Shown here piece by piece: positions 11,701 to 21,516 of a stretch of DNA of 64,000 nucleotides. A model generated the notes under the pieces. That model saw only the letters and a list, made by a program, of their open reading frames with translations. It made no database searches and was not told where the DNA came from. Position 1 is the stretch's first letter. Each line of letters begins with the position of its first letter. The DNA comes from Tillandsia leiboldiana (taxonomy: Eukaryota; Streptophyta; Magnoliopsida; Poales; Bromeliaceae): positions 15,365,164 to 15,429,163 of the forward strand of contig CM055074.1 in the NCBI GenBank assembly GCA_029204045.2, read 5' to 3'. A program made the translations under genes and the position numbers.

Positions 11701-14700
11701 GGACCCTGCTGGAGCAAGCCGTGGCCGCGCGTGCAAGTGGGACCGAGATCCGGCTTCCTCCTTCTTCCCCGAGCTCGGCTAAGGTGAGGATCCTTAACCA
11801 ACGGTTTCTAGCACCCCGGACCATTAGCAGTGGACTTATTAGGTCATTAGCTTCCTCCCTGCAAAGCCCCGAGGTCCCATGCAGCATGGTTAGCCGGCGG
11901 CCACAATGGGTCGCCGGAAACCTAACCTAGCTCCGCCCCTAAAGAACTCGGCAACTACTGAATATAAACGCACCAAAATTGGTGTGCTTGGACTGTAGGA
12001 GGAGAGGACCAACTCCACCAAATTTGGTGGAGTATGGTTGAACCAATTAATGGCAGTTTTATGCCCTAGTTCGGGATTTTGTTTGCATTCGGCCGAGCTT
12101 GATGCTCCGGCGCCGGCGGGCCTCTCCGACGCCGGCCACCTGCCCAGAATCCTTGTTGGGACCAAGAGGTTCCCAACCATGCTGTTGCATGGCTCCCATG
12201 CAAGCCGAGAAAGGCGCGGCCGAGTTGGGTGCGAATTTGCACCAAGTTGCGGCCGCCGGCGCTCAGGCCATCTCCGGCCGGGGTGAGTTGGTCGGGAAGC
12301 TTGCTGGGACCACAAGGAGTCTATCCATGCAAGTTAGAGAGCTTCATAATGCTTCTATCAAAATCCGCCATTAACGGGGTGAAGCTCCAAACCGAGCTTT
12401 GCTCCCCGCCGCCGCCGCCGCACCCCGGGGCCAGCCGCATGCATGGGAAGTCTCAGTGAGGTAAATAGCACCTGCTTGTGCTTTTATTTTGATCCCAGAA
12501 CCATTGGTTGTTTAGTCACGATTTTCAAGGTTGGAGCTCATCTTCTTCCCGAGCTCCGGCCAACCCGAGAAGGTTTGGCTTGCTCCAGGTTGATGAGAAA
12601 TGATCCCTGAACTCAGTAGAACATTTTGCTTCGAAACATATTGCCCCAGATACCCGCTGTGCAGAGAACCCAATTCGGATTTTTGCATGTGTGTGTGTGT
12701 ATGAGAGATGCATACCAGCTGTTTGATTAAATGCCACTGAGAAGAAAGAGTTGGAATTTGACAAAACTTTGTATATGAAACTTGCTCCAAATAGTCCCCT
12801 GAGCTCTGTGCTCACTTCAGTTCAAACAGAAACTGAGTGGATTAAAGTTTGGTGCATTGTGAATTAGGGTGTAAGCTTAACCTTGGTTCTGCTTGAACCA
12901 GCCCACCTGGGCCTCAACCAGGGTGAGCACTGAGGTCCTGGCAGTGCCCAGACCAACTTTGATATACAAAATGTTCTTGTTTGAAGTTTAAATTAAAAGA
13001 TGTAGTTGAATCAACCTTTTAGAGAAATGTTTAATTAAAACATGGTTCCGGGCTGTTGGCGAAGTCGCGACAGTGCATTCCTAGCTAATTTGGGGTCACT
13101 GAACGCGATGCTCGCGTTAGAAACAGTGTTTGAAGTCCCGGAGAAACAAAAATTCATTTGGGCTATGTTAGAGAGGGTTTTTATGGCCCGAAGTTTGCAT
13201 CGGGTTCCGTGCTGTTGCAAATTAGTGAGCACGGTGTTCAGCATGAAAAATGTCACCTGCTGGAAGTGACGGTTCGTCAAAATTGTTTTCCAGTTGAAAG
13301 AACGAGCGAAAACAGTGCTCAAATGGCACTAAAATGTAATTTCTGAAAACTTTAAGGGTTCAAATGCAAAATAGACAATGTGTACTGGTTAGTAAAATGT
13401 TTAAATAATTCCTAAGCTTTTCGTTGGGAATCCGTCGGTTTTCGTTGAGCGGAAATCGGATAACAGTTCGAGAATCGGCAAAATCGTCGATTTAACGGTA
13501 TCCGGGTGACAATTAAAATAACTAAGAGGGTTTCAAATTGATCTGGGTTTAGGTTAGAGTTAGCGGGACTGAATTGATCCCTGATTGGTGATTTTTGATC
13601 CAGGTTGATTCAGTTTGCACCTGGAGTTGAGCATTTAGAGAATTACAGATTAATTGCCTGCGCATTGACAGGTGGGTTATCTTCGGTCCGGGTTTTATCA
13701 GTTCGGCCCTCTGGGGTGCGATACTGGTTGGACCCCTGTTGATTGATAGCTTAATCTGATTACTTTGAGCCTGCCTTTCTTTGATTATATTATATCTGCT
13801 ATCTGCCTGATCTATGCCTGTTATCTGTTCTATTTTGCCTTACATGATTGTCCATAGCACCTCTAGCATTTATACTTTTACTCGGACATTTTCATGGTTG
13901 ATTAGTGAGCCTGTTTGTTCTGCTGATCAAATGATACATCTCTGAGCACATAGATTTATTTAACTGAGGTTTTACCCCGCTTCGTAGGGTCGCCGGAGTC
14001 TGTTCTTGTTTGATAGGACAAAGGCACTGCTCTGCGAGGTTTGGACTTAAATCCAAGCTTCGTAGTGTCGCCTGAGTCTGTTCTTGTTTGATAGGACAAG
14101 GGCAATGCTCTTCGAGGTTTGGACTTTTCAAAACAATTTTCTTAAAAATATGTGTTTAAGCTTTGTATCATTTGGTTGGTTTGCGTGGTTGAGTTGAGTT
14201 TATCTGTGAGCTTCTGTTGAGAGATATTTGCCTTGATCTTGCATATGAGTGACATTTATTGCTGAGTGTTCCTGCATGAGTGTTGAGATTCAGTTGGTTT
14301 TTGCCCTTGCATCCCAGTGGGGATTTCCCGGCTTGTTGCCGATTACCGGTCAGTGGACCGTGAGCTTGAGCATTTGCATATGATTCGCCCGCACCGTTGT
14401 ACTTCACGAATATCAGCGGATTTGCTACCCGTAGCGATGTTCTTTACCGGTAAAGTGGTTAGCTGAGGCAACCGTGACCCTAGTTTGGGGAATGTCAACC
14501 AGGTGGTGCCAAGAGGGCAGCCTCGCCTGAGGTCTTTGCGAAGACCAAAATGGTAGCTTGTGATTGGGTCTTTGCGTTTTCATCTATTTGATGCATGTGT
14601 TGATTCTTTGATTCTTTGATCTGGCTTCTAGTTATCTACTTCTTTTATGATTCTATGTGATGCCTCTGATTATAGTTCCATTGTTATCTTGCTGATTGTC

Positions 14701-15250
14701 CTAACTCCTTGATGTGTTGATTATCCTGATACATATTTTAAATTCTGCTAAAATTATCTCCTATGCTTGTACCCAGATTATGAGTTTTGCTTTCTTTACA
14801 GCACCAGTTATATATCTGCTTTACCCTAACCCCTGATCTATTACTATCCTCTAGCATTGTATACCAGTAGGTACGATCTGCTATTTCTCGGCTCGTCGTG
14901 CCCACTGGGATACACTCCGGTGTGTCTCACACCCTCGGGTGACTGTTTTTCAGGTCGAGCGGGTGTTGAGATGTCGGGACGAGTTGGTGAGATCACGAGA
15001 TAGAGCTTGACCCTGGACAGCCGATAAGATCAAGTATTTAATTATTTGTGTATCAAATGTAATGCAATGTAATTGAGAAGTTATGGATATTGTAATTTAA
15101 TCTTGCTTAGTAGATGTACGTAGTTAGTACTCTGATTGTATGCTAAGAGAGCCGTGCATATATAGAAAAGGCTCAATCCCCAGTGGGATTGGGACTCTTC
15201 TATATATGTGGCGGTCTGTTGCGCCCTGGCTGGTTTTAAACTCTGATTTC

Positions 15251-15282
<32 letters not shown>

Positions 15283-15312
15283 GACGCTGGTTTTTGAACT
15301 CGGGGCGTGACA
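8782..15312 (+). repeat. 3' giant LTR, interrupted by an assembly gap and a duplicated segment
   Basis: Starts TGTAGAAATC and ends GCGTGACA like the 5' LTR. Positions 8782-11156 match LTR positions 1 to about 2378; after the gap the sequence restarts about 1.69 kb back (11259 corresponds to 4463 of the 5' LTR) and runs to the end. Subtracting the N run and the repeated part leaves about 4.74 kb, the length of the 5' LTR. Confidence 0.85.
11157..11256. other. Assembly gap of 100 N
   Basis: Exactly 100 N, the usual placeholder for a gap of unknown size. Flanking sequence overlaps: 9471-11156 and 11259-12946 are copies of one LTR segment. Confidence 0.97.
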
Positions 15313-15317
15313 TGCCA
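15313..15317. repeat. Target-site duplication TGCCA, right copy
   Basis: Pairs with 3768-3772; element A resumes here. Confidence 0.92.
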
Positions 15318-15540
15318 TCATAATATTTCTTTGTTGCAATGATCGTTTATGTTAATTAAATCATCTTCTAAAGTGATCAAAGTCAATTTCTCTCTCAATG
15401 ATCTCTTGGTATAGTCATTATCTTATTTGACTGTTTAGTCGAGTATGAAATCGAGATCAATTTTTGGTTGAATACTTTATATCTTAAATAATTGATAGCC
15501 AATTGAGGGGGAGTCAAAGATAATGTAAAATGCTCAAAAG

Positions 15541-15770
15541 ATGTGGAAAGAGTTACATCCCAATGAGGAGTGTGAAAACTACCACCACATGGAGGAAAGA
15601 GCTACCACCTCGGTCGTCCGAGTATTGTGTGCAGCTACCACATGTATACCAAGCATGGTTGTTCAAATTTTTGATTAAGTAAAATGCATGTTGAAATACT
15701 TGACTCTGTCAAATTTCAAGGTTGGTATAAGGTGGGATTTTAAAGAAAGATGCTCAAAGAGCCACTCTCT
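15541..15770 (+). other. Conserved non-coding block 3' of pol, element A
   Basis: Contains repeated GTGGAAAGAGTTAC, GTGTGAAAACTACCACC, GGAAAGAGCTACCACC and GCTACCACATG units, ending in GGTTGGTATAAGGTGGGAT and GATGCTCAAAGAGCCAC. The same block with the same order is found in C (54673-54906, minus), its copy (61167-61400) and D (45007-45251). It lies outside any ORF. Retention in the pol-less D suggests a cis-acting RNA role. Confidence 0.7.
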
Positions 15771-16103
15771 TCAACAGATTGTCTAGAAATATTATCTACC
15801 ATATTTGGGATTTCAAACATCTATTGATCTTTGTATTTCATTTTCTTTACCGAATTGATTATTTGATAAAGGCATTACTCATAAGATCAAGTTAGATGTA
15901 ATTGAAGGTGTTCAACTTTAAGGGATTTAATTCTTGTAAATTTTCGTTTCATTTTTGGATATTACTGATAGATTTGGCATAATCTAATTCTTGTTGTGTG
16001 AAACGATGCGTTTTGTTTAAAGTTGATACACCTTTGTGCTTACAATCTTTTTCTGGTTTTTCTTGAATTTCTCTGAAATTTTTCTAAAGAAAAAGTTGGG
16101 GCC

Positions 16104-16254
16104 GATCCGGATCGGGCAAGGTGATCCGGATCCCGAACGCAGGTTTTCTCCTGCGGGCTGACGATCCGGATTGGACCTGCCGATCCGGATCCCGAACGCA
16201 GTTTTTTCACTGCGGGTAGCCGATCCGGATCGCAAGCTCGGGAGGATCCGGATC
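16104..16254 (+). promoter_or_regulatory. Internal array of six GATCCGGATC palindromes
   Basis: Units start at 16104, 16123, 16163, 16182, 16222 and 16245 (one ends in TT), giving spacings 19, 40, 19, 40, 23. They form three pairs, several followed by CCGAACGCAG. The same motif and pairing occur in the U3 part of the LTR. A TATA box follows 14 bp later. Element C carries the same array with spacings 19, 40, 19, 39, 23. Confidence 0.75.
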
Positions 16255-16267
16255 GCGGCTAGGTTTT

Positions 16268-16274
16268 TATAAAG
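16268..16274 (+). promoter_or_regulatory. TATA box of candidate internal promoter
   Basis: TATAAAG within GGTTTTTATAAAGAAC, just after the palindrome array and about 570 bp before the env-position ORF. Conserved in element C (minus strand, 54172-54181). Confidence 0.6.
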
Positions 16275-16389
16275 AACAAAAGGGTTTTGATTTCTTTTAC
16301 TCCAATCTTTTGTTCAAAAGTTTCCAGAGCGCTTCTCTCTAGATTTCATCCTCCTTGGAAGCTTTCTAACTCAAGTTCTTCAGTTCCAA

Positions 16390-16768
16390 GTAAGTTTTAT
16401 TGATCAAATCTCGGTTTTTCACCGTTTTTCTCTTTTCCTCCTCAAACGTACGAAATTCTTGGATCGATTTTGTTTGTGGATGGTTTTTGATCAAATTTCT
16501 TTTGAAATAAGAACTCTGGGTTGTTTAGTTTTGATTATATGCTAGGTTTTTTCCTGATTAACGGATTTTTAGGCTTCGATTTCTAAAATTTCGGTTTTAG
16601 GGCATATAATAAGGATTTTCGAAAATCATGCAATTGATCTATCTTTAAAAGTCCTTTTGCAAAACTAATTTGATTCTTAGTCTCTCTACATGATTATGAT
16701 TGTTTGGGTACAATTTTTTCAATTTTTGAAAACTAAGAATTTTTGTGTTCTTGAGTTGGTTTTCACAG
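16390..16768 (+). other. Candidate leader intron upstream of env-position ORF
   Basis: Donor CAA/GTAAGTTT at 16390 and acceptor GGTTTTCACAG/GA ending 16768, 379 bp, A/T-rich with pyrimidine-rich end, as in plant introns. Element C has donor CAA/GTAAGTTT and a TTGCACACAG acceptor at matching places (386 bp). Confidence 0.55.
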
Positions 16769-16834
16769 GACACCTTCTTAACTCAAGCACTTTGATCATT
16801 GTCACTCTCTTGGTTAATCCTGTTACTAGTCACA

Positions 16835-17398
16835 ATGGTGCACAAGAGTACATCTGAAAAAGAGGAACCAGATATTTCAACAGGAGATAAGACAACCGAA
16901 GGCAGGGAGGACAGCTCAGAGTACGATACTGAAGAATGGGATGAATTCTTCAAAGATGTTCAACAGAAGATTGATGAGCAAAACAGGAAATTTGTCAAAG
17001 GCAAAAGGCTCATGAAATCTGCATCAACAACTAAGCAATATACAAGACGAAAGGATGTCTTAAGAAGTGAAAGTTATCATAGTGGGCCTCTTACTAGAGC
17101 TCGCTCACTCTCTGGGGTTCTACAAACTGAATCTCCATGGGTTAAGGGATTGGATGCACCATCTGCTTCTAGACAGCATCCATCACACTCGAAAAGACAG
17201 GGTACAGACGCTGTTGTATTGGAATCGCTTCGCCAGGAACAACAAAGACTCTCGGCTGCACAAGAGAGGACATCGAAAGAACTTCAGCGGATTTCCTCTG
17301 ATCACAAGAAGATCAAGAAGAAGTGTTCAACTATTTCGACAATGCTTAAAGGGATTTTGAGCAAGCTGAGTTGTACCAGCTCAGACTCCTCCGACTGA
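16835..17398 (+). CDS. Short env-position ORF, element A (187 aa)
   Basis: ORF after pol in the place of the Sirevirus env-like gene. I start it at ATG 16835 (ACAATGGTG); the frame is open further 5' but without ATG. The N-terminal part is acidic (EEWDEFF). The C-terminal third is a predicted coiled coil (LRQEQQRLSAAQERTSKEL) ending in an acidic serine tail (CTSSDSSD), matching the tails of the B and C proteins. The central domain of about 250 residues present in B and C is absent, so this is either a deletion product or a distinct short form. No signal peptide or membrane segment lies inside the ORF from this ATG. Function is not known. Confidence 0.6.
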   Translation: MVHKSTSEKEEPDISTGDKTTEGREDSSEYDTEEWDEFFKDVQQKIDEQNRKFVKGKRLMKSASTTKQYTRRKDVLRSESYHSGPLTRARSLSGVLQTESPWVKGLDAPSASRQHPSHSKRQGTDAVVLESLRQEQQRLSAAQERTSKELQRISSDHKKIKKKCSTISTMLKGILSKLSCTSSDSSD

Positions 17399-18244
17399 AC
17401 TGCACCTTCCTTTCCTTTTGTGCAGGATTACGATTTTAGGATTTAGTTTTATACTTACGTTAGCTTAGTTCTCAGGTTTTACATTTTATTGGAACTTTTT
17501 ACTCTCCTCACATTTCGTAGTCTTAACTACATTTTGGCTTTGTTTTGTGACAAAAAGGGGGAGAGAGAGTTAGAGAGAACTTTGAACAATGTTGACTGCA
17601 TGAAACATCAAGGTAAGTGAACAATGTTTGATATGAAAACTGGATGAACATCAAGGTAAGTATTACTCCAACTTCCATTCTCAACTTGAGGTTTTTCAGC
17701 TGTATGAATGCATGCCTCGACTAACTATTTGCTAACTATTTGGGCATGTAATATAACTAACAAGTTGATGTTCACTAACAAGTTTGTGACACTTGGTTTT
17801 TGATTGCATAGAAGATATGTTGGTTCTTAACTCTGATCAATTACATATCTATATATATATAAGTATTGTCACAAACATGTTCATGACATTTGGTTTTTAC
17901 GTGCAAAGAAGATATGTTGGTGTTTTTTTTAACTATGATCAGTTTACATATCTGAATATAAATGTCATGGTAAGTATAAATGAGTTTAAACTTCATCTCT
18001 GTTTGTGGTTTTTGAATGATACAAAATTCTTGAGGTATCTAACGATTTCTTTTGTCAAGAATGATTTCTTTTTGCAGAGAGTACAGATGTCTAAGTCTAG
18101 AGTCTGTTTTAGGAGTTTAACTCATGTATTGTATTTTGGATCTCCATTGTAAATTTTTGTTGTATGGTGATAGCAACAAAAATATCTTTTTGAATTTTCT
18201 TTAGTGGATCTGTGTTTTGTCACGAAACCGCCAAAGGGGGAGAT
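17399..18244 (+). other. 3' non-coding region with two polypurine tracts, element A
   Basis: Contains AAAAAGGGGGAGAG (17554-17567) and the terminal tract AAAGGGGGAGA (18233-18243) directly before the LTR. Multiple tracts of this type are a Sirevirus hallmark. Short ORFs here look random. Confidence 0.8.
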
Positions 18245-18471
18245 TGTTACGGAATTTGAGTTGGCGTAGTTTCGTGAACGTTTCAAGTCCTGAAGATTGA
18301 AGGTGAAGAAAGTTGGATCATTTAACTCAATCTCAAGAAAGAAGAATTCAAAAGGATCAGGTATGTTTAACTAAAGAATTTGTGTGATCCGAATACTTCT
18401 TGTAGTGTAGAAACACTTGGAAGAATCTTTCATTGCATAAAAATCAAAAACTGGACTTGGGACATGTTCAG

Positions 18472-18753
18472 GATCCGGATCAGGCTGTTCGATCCGGATC
18501 CCGAAGGTGGTTCGTTCATACATCGTCGCAATCCGGATCGTAGTCTCTTGATCCGGATCCCGAACGTTGAGTTTACCATCTACCTTGATCGATCCGGATC
18601 TTGCTTCGCAATCCGGATCCCGAACGTTGATGTTTGGTGAACTGTATGAACGATCCGGATCGTAGTCACATGATCCGGATCCCGAACCTTCGTTTTTCTG
18701 GAATTGGCTTTTTCGTTATGACGATCCGGATCTCAGTTATCACGATCCGGATC
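18472..18753 (+). promoter_or_regulatory. U3 array of five palindrome pairs, LTR A
   Basis: Ten units of GATCCGGATC or AATCCGGATC start at 18472, 18491, 18530, 18550, 18591, 18610, 18652, 18672, 18723 and 18744. Spacing within pairs is 19-21 bp; between pairs 39, 41, 42 and 51 bp. The last unit ends 65 bp before the TATA box, which places the array where upstream activator sites would lie. Confidence 0.75.
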
Positions 18754-18818
18754 GCCGTCCGTAAAATTCCAGAAATGGCAGGTTTTTGATTCTTATCTCC
18801 TTCCTAGGGTTTCTAACC

Positions 18819-18826
18819 TATAAATA
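18819..18826 (+). promoter_or_regulatory. TATA box of LTR A
   Basis: TATAAATA in AACCTATAAATAGACCC; the same sequence occurs in LTRs D and E and close matches in B, C and F. Confidence 0.75.
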
Positions 18827-19103
18827 GACCCTATGTCTTTCTTTCTAGGGTCAATCCACATAGCCGTCATTTTCATATATCATCTTATACGGCTATAGAT
18901 CCACATATAGAGAAGAAAGGAAATCATTAGAGAATACTCTATGTTTCTTCATCTATATTGATTAGTTTGATTCTAGGTTTTCATACTCACATCTTGAGTT
19001 GAATCAAACTAATGAATACTTAGATGGTATTTCCGATCTATCTTTGATCTAAGTATTCGGCGGATCATCACCACCCAAAAACAACGATTACCCCAAAATC
19101 GGC

Positions 19104-19265
19104 GCGTGGATTCACGTGTCCTTGTGGATTCAAGGTTCAATCGCTCTCGTGGATTCGGAGCGAGGCACGTTCGTGGATTCGAAGGGTGCTATTGGGTGAA
19201 GACCGTGGATTCGGTCGGACGCCGTGGATTCGGCGTTGGGCGCAGATCGTGGATTCGAGAAGCGT
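19104..19265 (+). ncRNA. Tandem mini-hairpins with TGGATT loops, LTR A leader
   Basis: Successive copies of TGGATT are each flanked by different complementary arms: CCTTG/CAAGG, CGCTC-CG/CG-GAGCG (one bulge each side), TTCG/CGAA inside GCAC/GTGC, GACCG/CGGTC and ACGCCG/CGGCGT. The array begins about 280 bp after the TATA box, so it should be in the 5' leader of genomic RNA. It is an element of that leader, not a proven separate transcript. Confidence 0.6.
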
Positions 19266-19559
19266 CTGGAGCGAGCGGAGAAGATCCTCTAGGAGCGTAT
19301 GGAAAAGGTTGAGTCGTAAGTGTGTACGGTAAATCACCTTGTACGTGTTTTAATTCTAGTGGATTTCTGCCGTGTTATTGGTCCCGTGGTTTTTTACTCC
19401 GGTGATGGAGTTTTCCACGTAAAAATCTTGCGAGTTATTTTCATTTCCGCATTGGGTTTTTTATCGCAACGATTTTTGAGTGTTTATACGTTTACACCTA
19501 TTCACCCCCCTCTAGGTGTTTCTTCCCCTATTTAGATCCGTATTATTTACGACCCAACA

Positions 19560-20844
19560 GGTAGAAGCAACTGCTCCTACTGCTTCGAAAGGAAAAGCGC
19601 CTGCAGAAACATCAAAGGCAAAGGCTCCACCTACTGCTGCTGAAAAAGGAAAAGCTCCAATGGAACCTAGTCCAACCAAAACCAAGCGAAAGAGCGTTGC
19701 AAGAAAAAGAGGAAGTGCTCGGGGCATTTCAATTGAAGAACCACTTGCTAGCCAGCCTCCTCCACAAGATTTTATCAGCTCCGCAAGGATCAAGGATTTT
19801 GAGAACAGGGAATGCATTGGCGAAGGAAATTTCAATGTCAAAGCCTTGAAGGAACGATCTCCACTATTTGGGACTCTGTATGACCAGACAGGTCTTGCTC
19901 CCATTTGCAATTTTCCCGAGACCACTGGGTATTGTCTTCACTCAGTAAGGATGTTTTATCAAAGTGCTTCCTATCTAGTTGATCAGGAGAGCGGACGTCG
20001 AGAATTTCAAACATTGGTTAAAAATGTTAAGATTCAAGTCACCCCTCAACTGATTGGAGAGGTGTTAGGGATGAAGGCCATAGCTGATGGACCTCATTAT
20101 CTGAAGAGTCAAATATTCTCCACCAACTCCTGGAGAGTGGTAGTTGATGGAATTTGTCTTCCAGATACTCTGTCAACAGGAAATTCCGTCTTTTCAAAAG
20201 AGCTTCGACCGGAGTATCGCTACATAAACTTCATTATTTGCAATAACATTCTTCCAAACATGAATACAAAGATTCTTCGATGGGACAGGATGTTATTTCT
20301 TTACCTTCTTGGAAACCCCGCAGCGGTAATAGGAGCAAACTTGAACATTCCTTACCTCATCTGGTCAAGGATGGCACGTTATGTGGAACATGCTCACCCT
20401 ACAGAGAGACTCCCCTACCCTATGATAATCATGCGCATCTTACGGAAATTTAAAGTCGACACAAGTGCGAGCTCCTACATGCACAGTCTTGGAACAATCA
20501 ATGAAACGACAATAGTAAAGTCTCTCTCGACTAAACAAGATGAGCCTCCATCACCTCCTTGTCGACGAAGAACACAACAACAAGCAACAACTTCTGCACA
20601 ACAAGCAACACCTCCAGTCCCACCAGTACATGCAGCACAACAACCACCTTCCGATGATGCATCGGTTACCTCAATCTATAAAGAACAAAAGCGTCTCTCC
20701 GACGAGCAAGAACGCATATCTAACAAGCTCGTTGCGGTGACAGAGAATCTTAGAGAGGTTAAAAAAGAACAATCTTCAATGAACAAGAGGATAAAGAAAA
20801 TCTTTCAAATACTCGGGTGTGTTAGTTCCGAAGAATCTGAATAA
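19560..20844 (+). pseudogene. Env-position ORF, element B, N-terminus cut off by element A
   Basis: The frame runs 428 codons from the element A junction to TAA at 20842. It is colinear with the 484-residue ORF of element C from its QVEAT segment on. Regions: A/P/K-rich linker, a globular central domain including ENRECIGE, LHSVRMFY, TGNSVFSKELRPEYR and the segment MLFLYLLGNPAAVIGANL, then a Q-rich linker, coiled coil and tail CVSSEESE. The central domain looks like the putative plant transposon protein family (Pfam Transposase_32, from memory). Intact apart from the missing start. Confidence 0.75.
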
Positions 20845-21504
20845 TTTTTTTTTTTTAACTTATCTTTCTCTTGTGCAGGTTTCTAGTCTTAGTTTTAGTT
20901 TTTCATATTATTTGAACTTTTTAACTCTCCTTATTACGTTTTGTATTTTTGGCTTGATTTTGTGACAAAAAGGGGGAGAGAGAAACGAACAATGAATGAT
21001 GAATAATGATATGTGAACTCTGAACTTTGAACTATGAAGGTAAGTATCACAACTTGTATTTTTCTATTGTGATTGCATGCATGCCTCGACTAACTATTCG
21101 ATAATTATTTGGGCATGTAATATAACTAACAAGTTGATGTTGACTAACAATTTTGTGACATTTGGATTTTGAATGCATAGAAGATATGTTGGTTTTTAAC
21201 TATGATCCAATTACATATCTGAATGTATAAATGTCATGGTAAGTATAAATGAGTATAAACTTCATCTCTGTGTGTGGTTTTTGAATGACATAAAATTCTT
21301 GAGGTATCTAACGATTTCTTTTGTCAAGAATGATTTCTTTTGCAGAGTGTACAGATGTCTAAGTCTAGAGTCTGTTTTAGGAGTTTAACTCATGTATCTA
21401 TTTTATTTTGGATCTCCATTGTAAATTTTTGTTGTATGGTGATAGCAACAAAATTATCTTTTTGAATTTTCTTGAGTGGATTTCTGTTTTGTCACGAAAC
21501 CGCC

Positions 21505-21516
21505 AAAGGGGGAGAT
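21505..21516 (+). other. Polypurine tract of element B
   Basis: AAAGGGGGAGAT directly before TGTTACGG; an internal AAAAAGGGGGAGAG occurs near 20968. Confidence 0.85.

Larger units (their letters stand above)
3773..15312 (+). mobile_element. Non-autonomous LTR retrotransposon with giant LTRs (LARD-like)
   Basis: Two LTRs of about 4.75 kb (3773-8520 and 8782-15312, the latter inflated by a gap artefact) flank only 261 bp of internal sequence. The ends are TG...CA with 5-bp TGCCA duplications. The internal part has a tRNA-iMet primer site, and before the right LTR the GTTTCG-GGGA-CGAAAC motif typical of Ty3/gypsy Tekay/Del-type chromoviruses, but no gag or pol. The LTRs differ by only about eight substitutions that I could count, so the insertion is very recent. 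It must have been mobilised in trans by a chromovirus; I infer a Tekay-like partner. Confidence 0.88.
1..19559 (+). mobile_element. Sirevirus-like Ty1/copia element A, 5' end outside window
   Basis: The order is gag, pol, conserved non-coding block, env-position ORF, polypurine tracts and 3' LTR (18245-19559), all on the + strand. Integrase precedes reverse transcriptase, as in Ty1/copia. The AAAGGGGGAGA tract, very large gag and extra ORF after pol fit the Sirevirus (SIRE/Maximus) lineage. The giant-LTR element 3773-15312 interrupts it. To the right the sequence continues directly into the env-like ORF of element B, so A is nested in B and GGTAG at 19560-19564 is the expected right target duplication; the left one lies before the window. 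The coding part is decayed. Confidence 0.9.
18245..19559 (+). repeat. 3' LTR of element A
   Basis: 1315 bp from TGTTACGGAATT to GACCCAACA. It carries the five-pair palindrome array (18472-18753), TATAAATA (18819-18826), the hairpin array (about 19104-19265) and a run CACCCCCCTCTAGG near the end. Confidence 0.92.

Noticed and set aside
16017..16235. Minus-strand ORF rich in IRIG/DRSGS repeats
   Set aside because: It is the palindrome array read as protein; similar ORFs appear at every array.
17793..18152. 119-codon ORF between the third ORF and the LTR of A
   Set aside because: A/T-rich, spans a region diverged in B without frame conservation.
18472..18753. CRISPR-like spaced repeats
   Set aside because: Units are 10-bp palindromes in pairs within LTRs of a plant retrotransposon; spacers are conserved between copies, and there are no cas genes.
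19104..19265. tRNA genes or Pol III B-boxes suggested by GGATTCGA words
   Set aside because: No cloverleaf, A-box or T-run terminator; each copy closes as its own short hairpin with a different stem.
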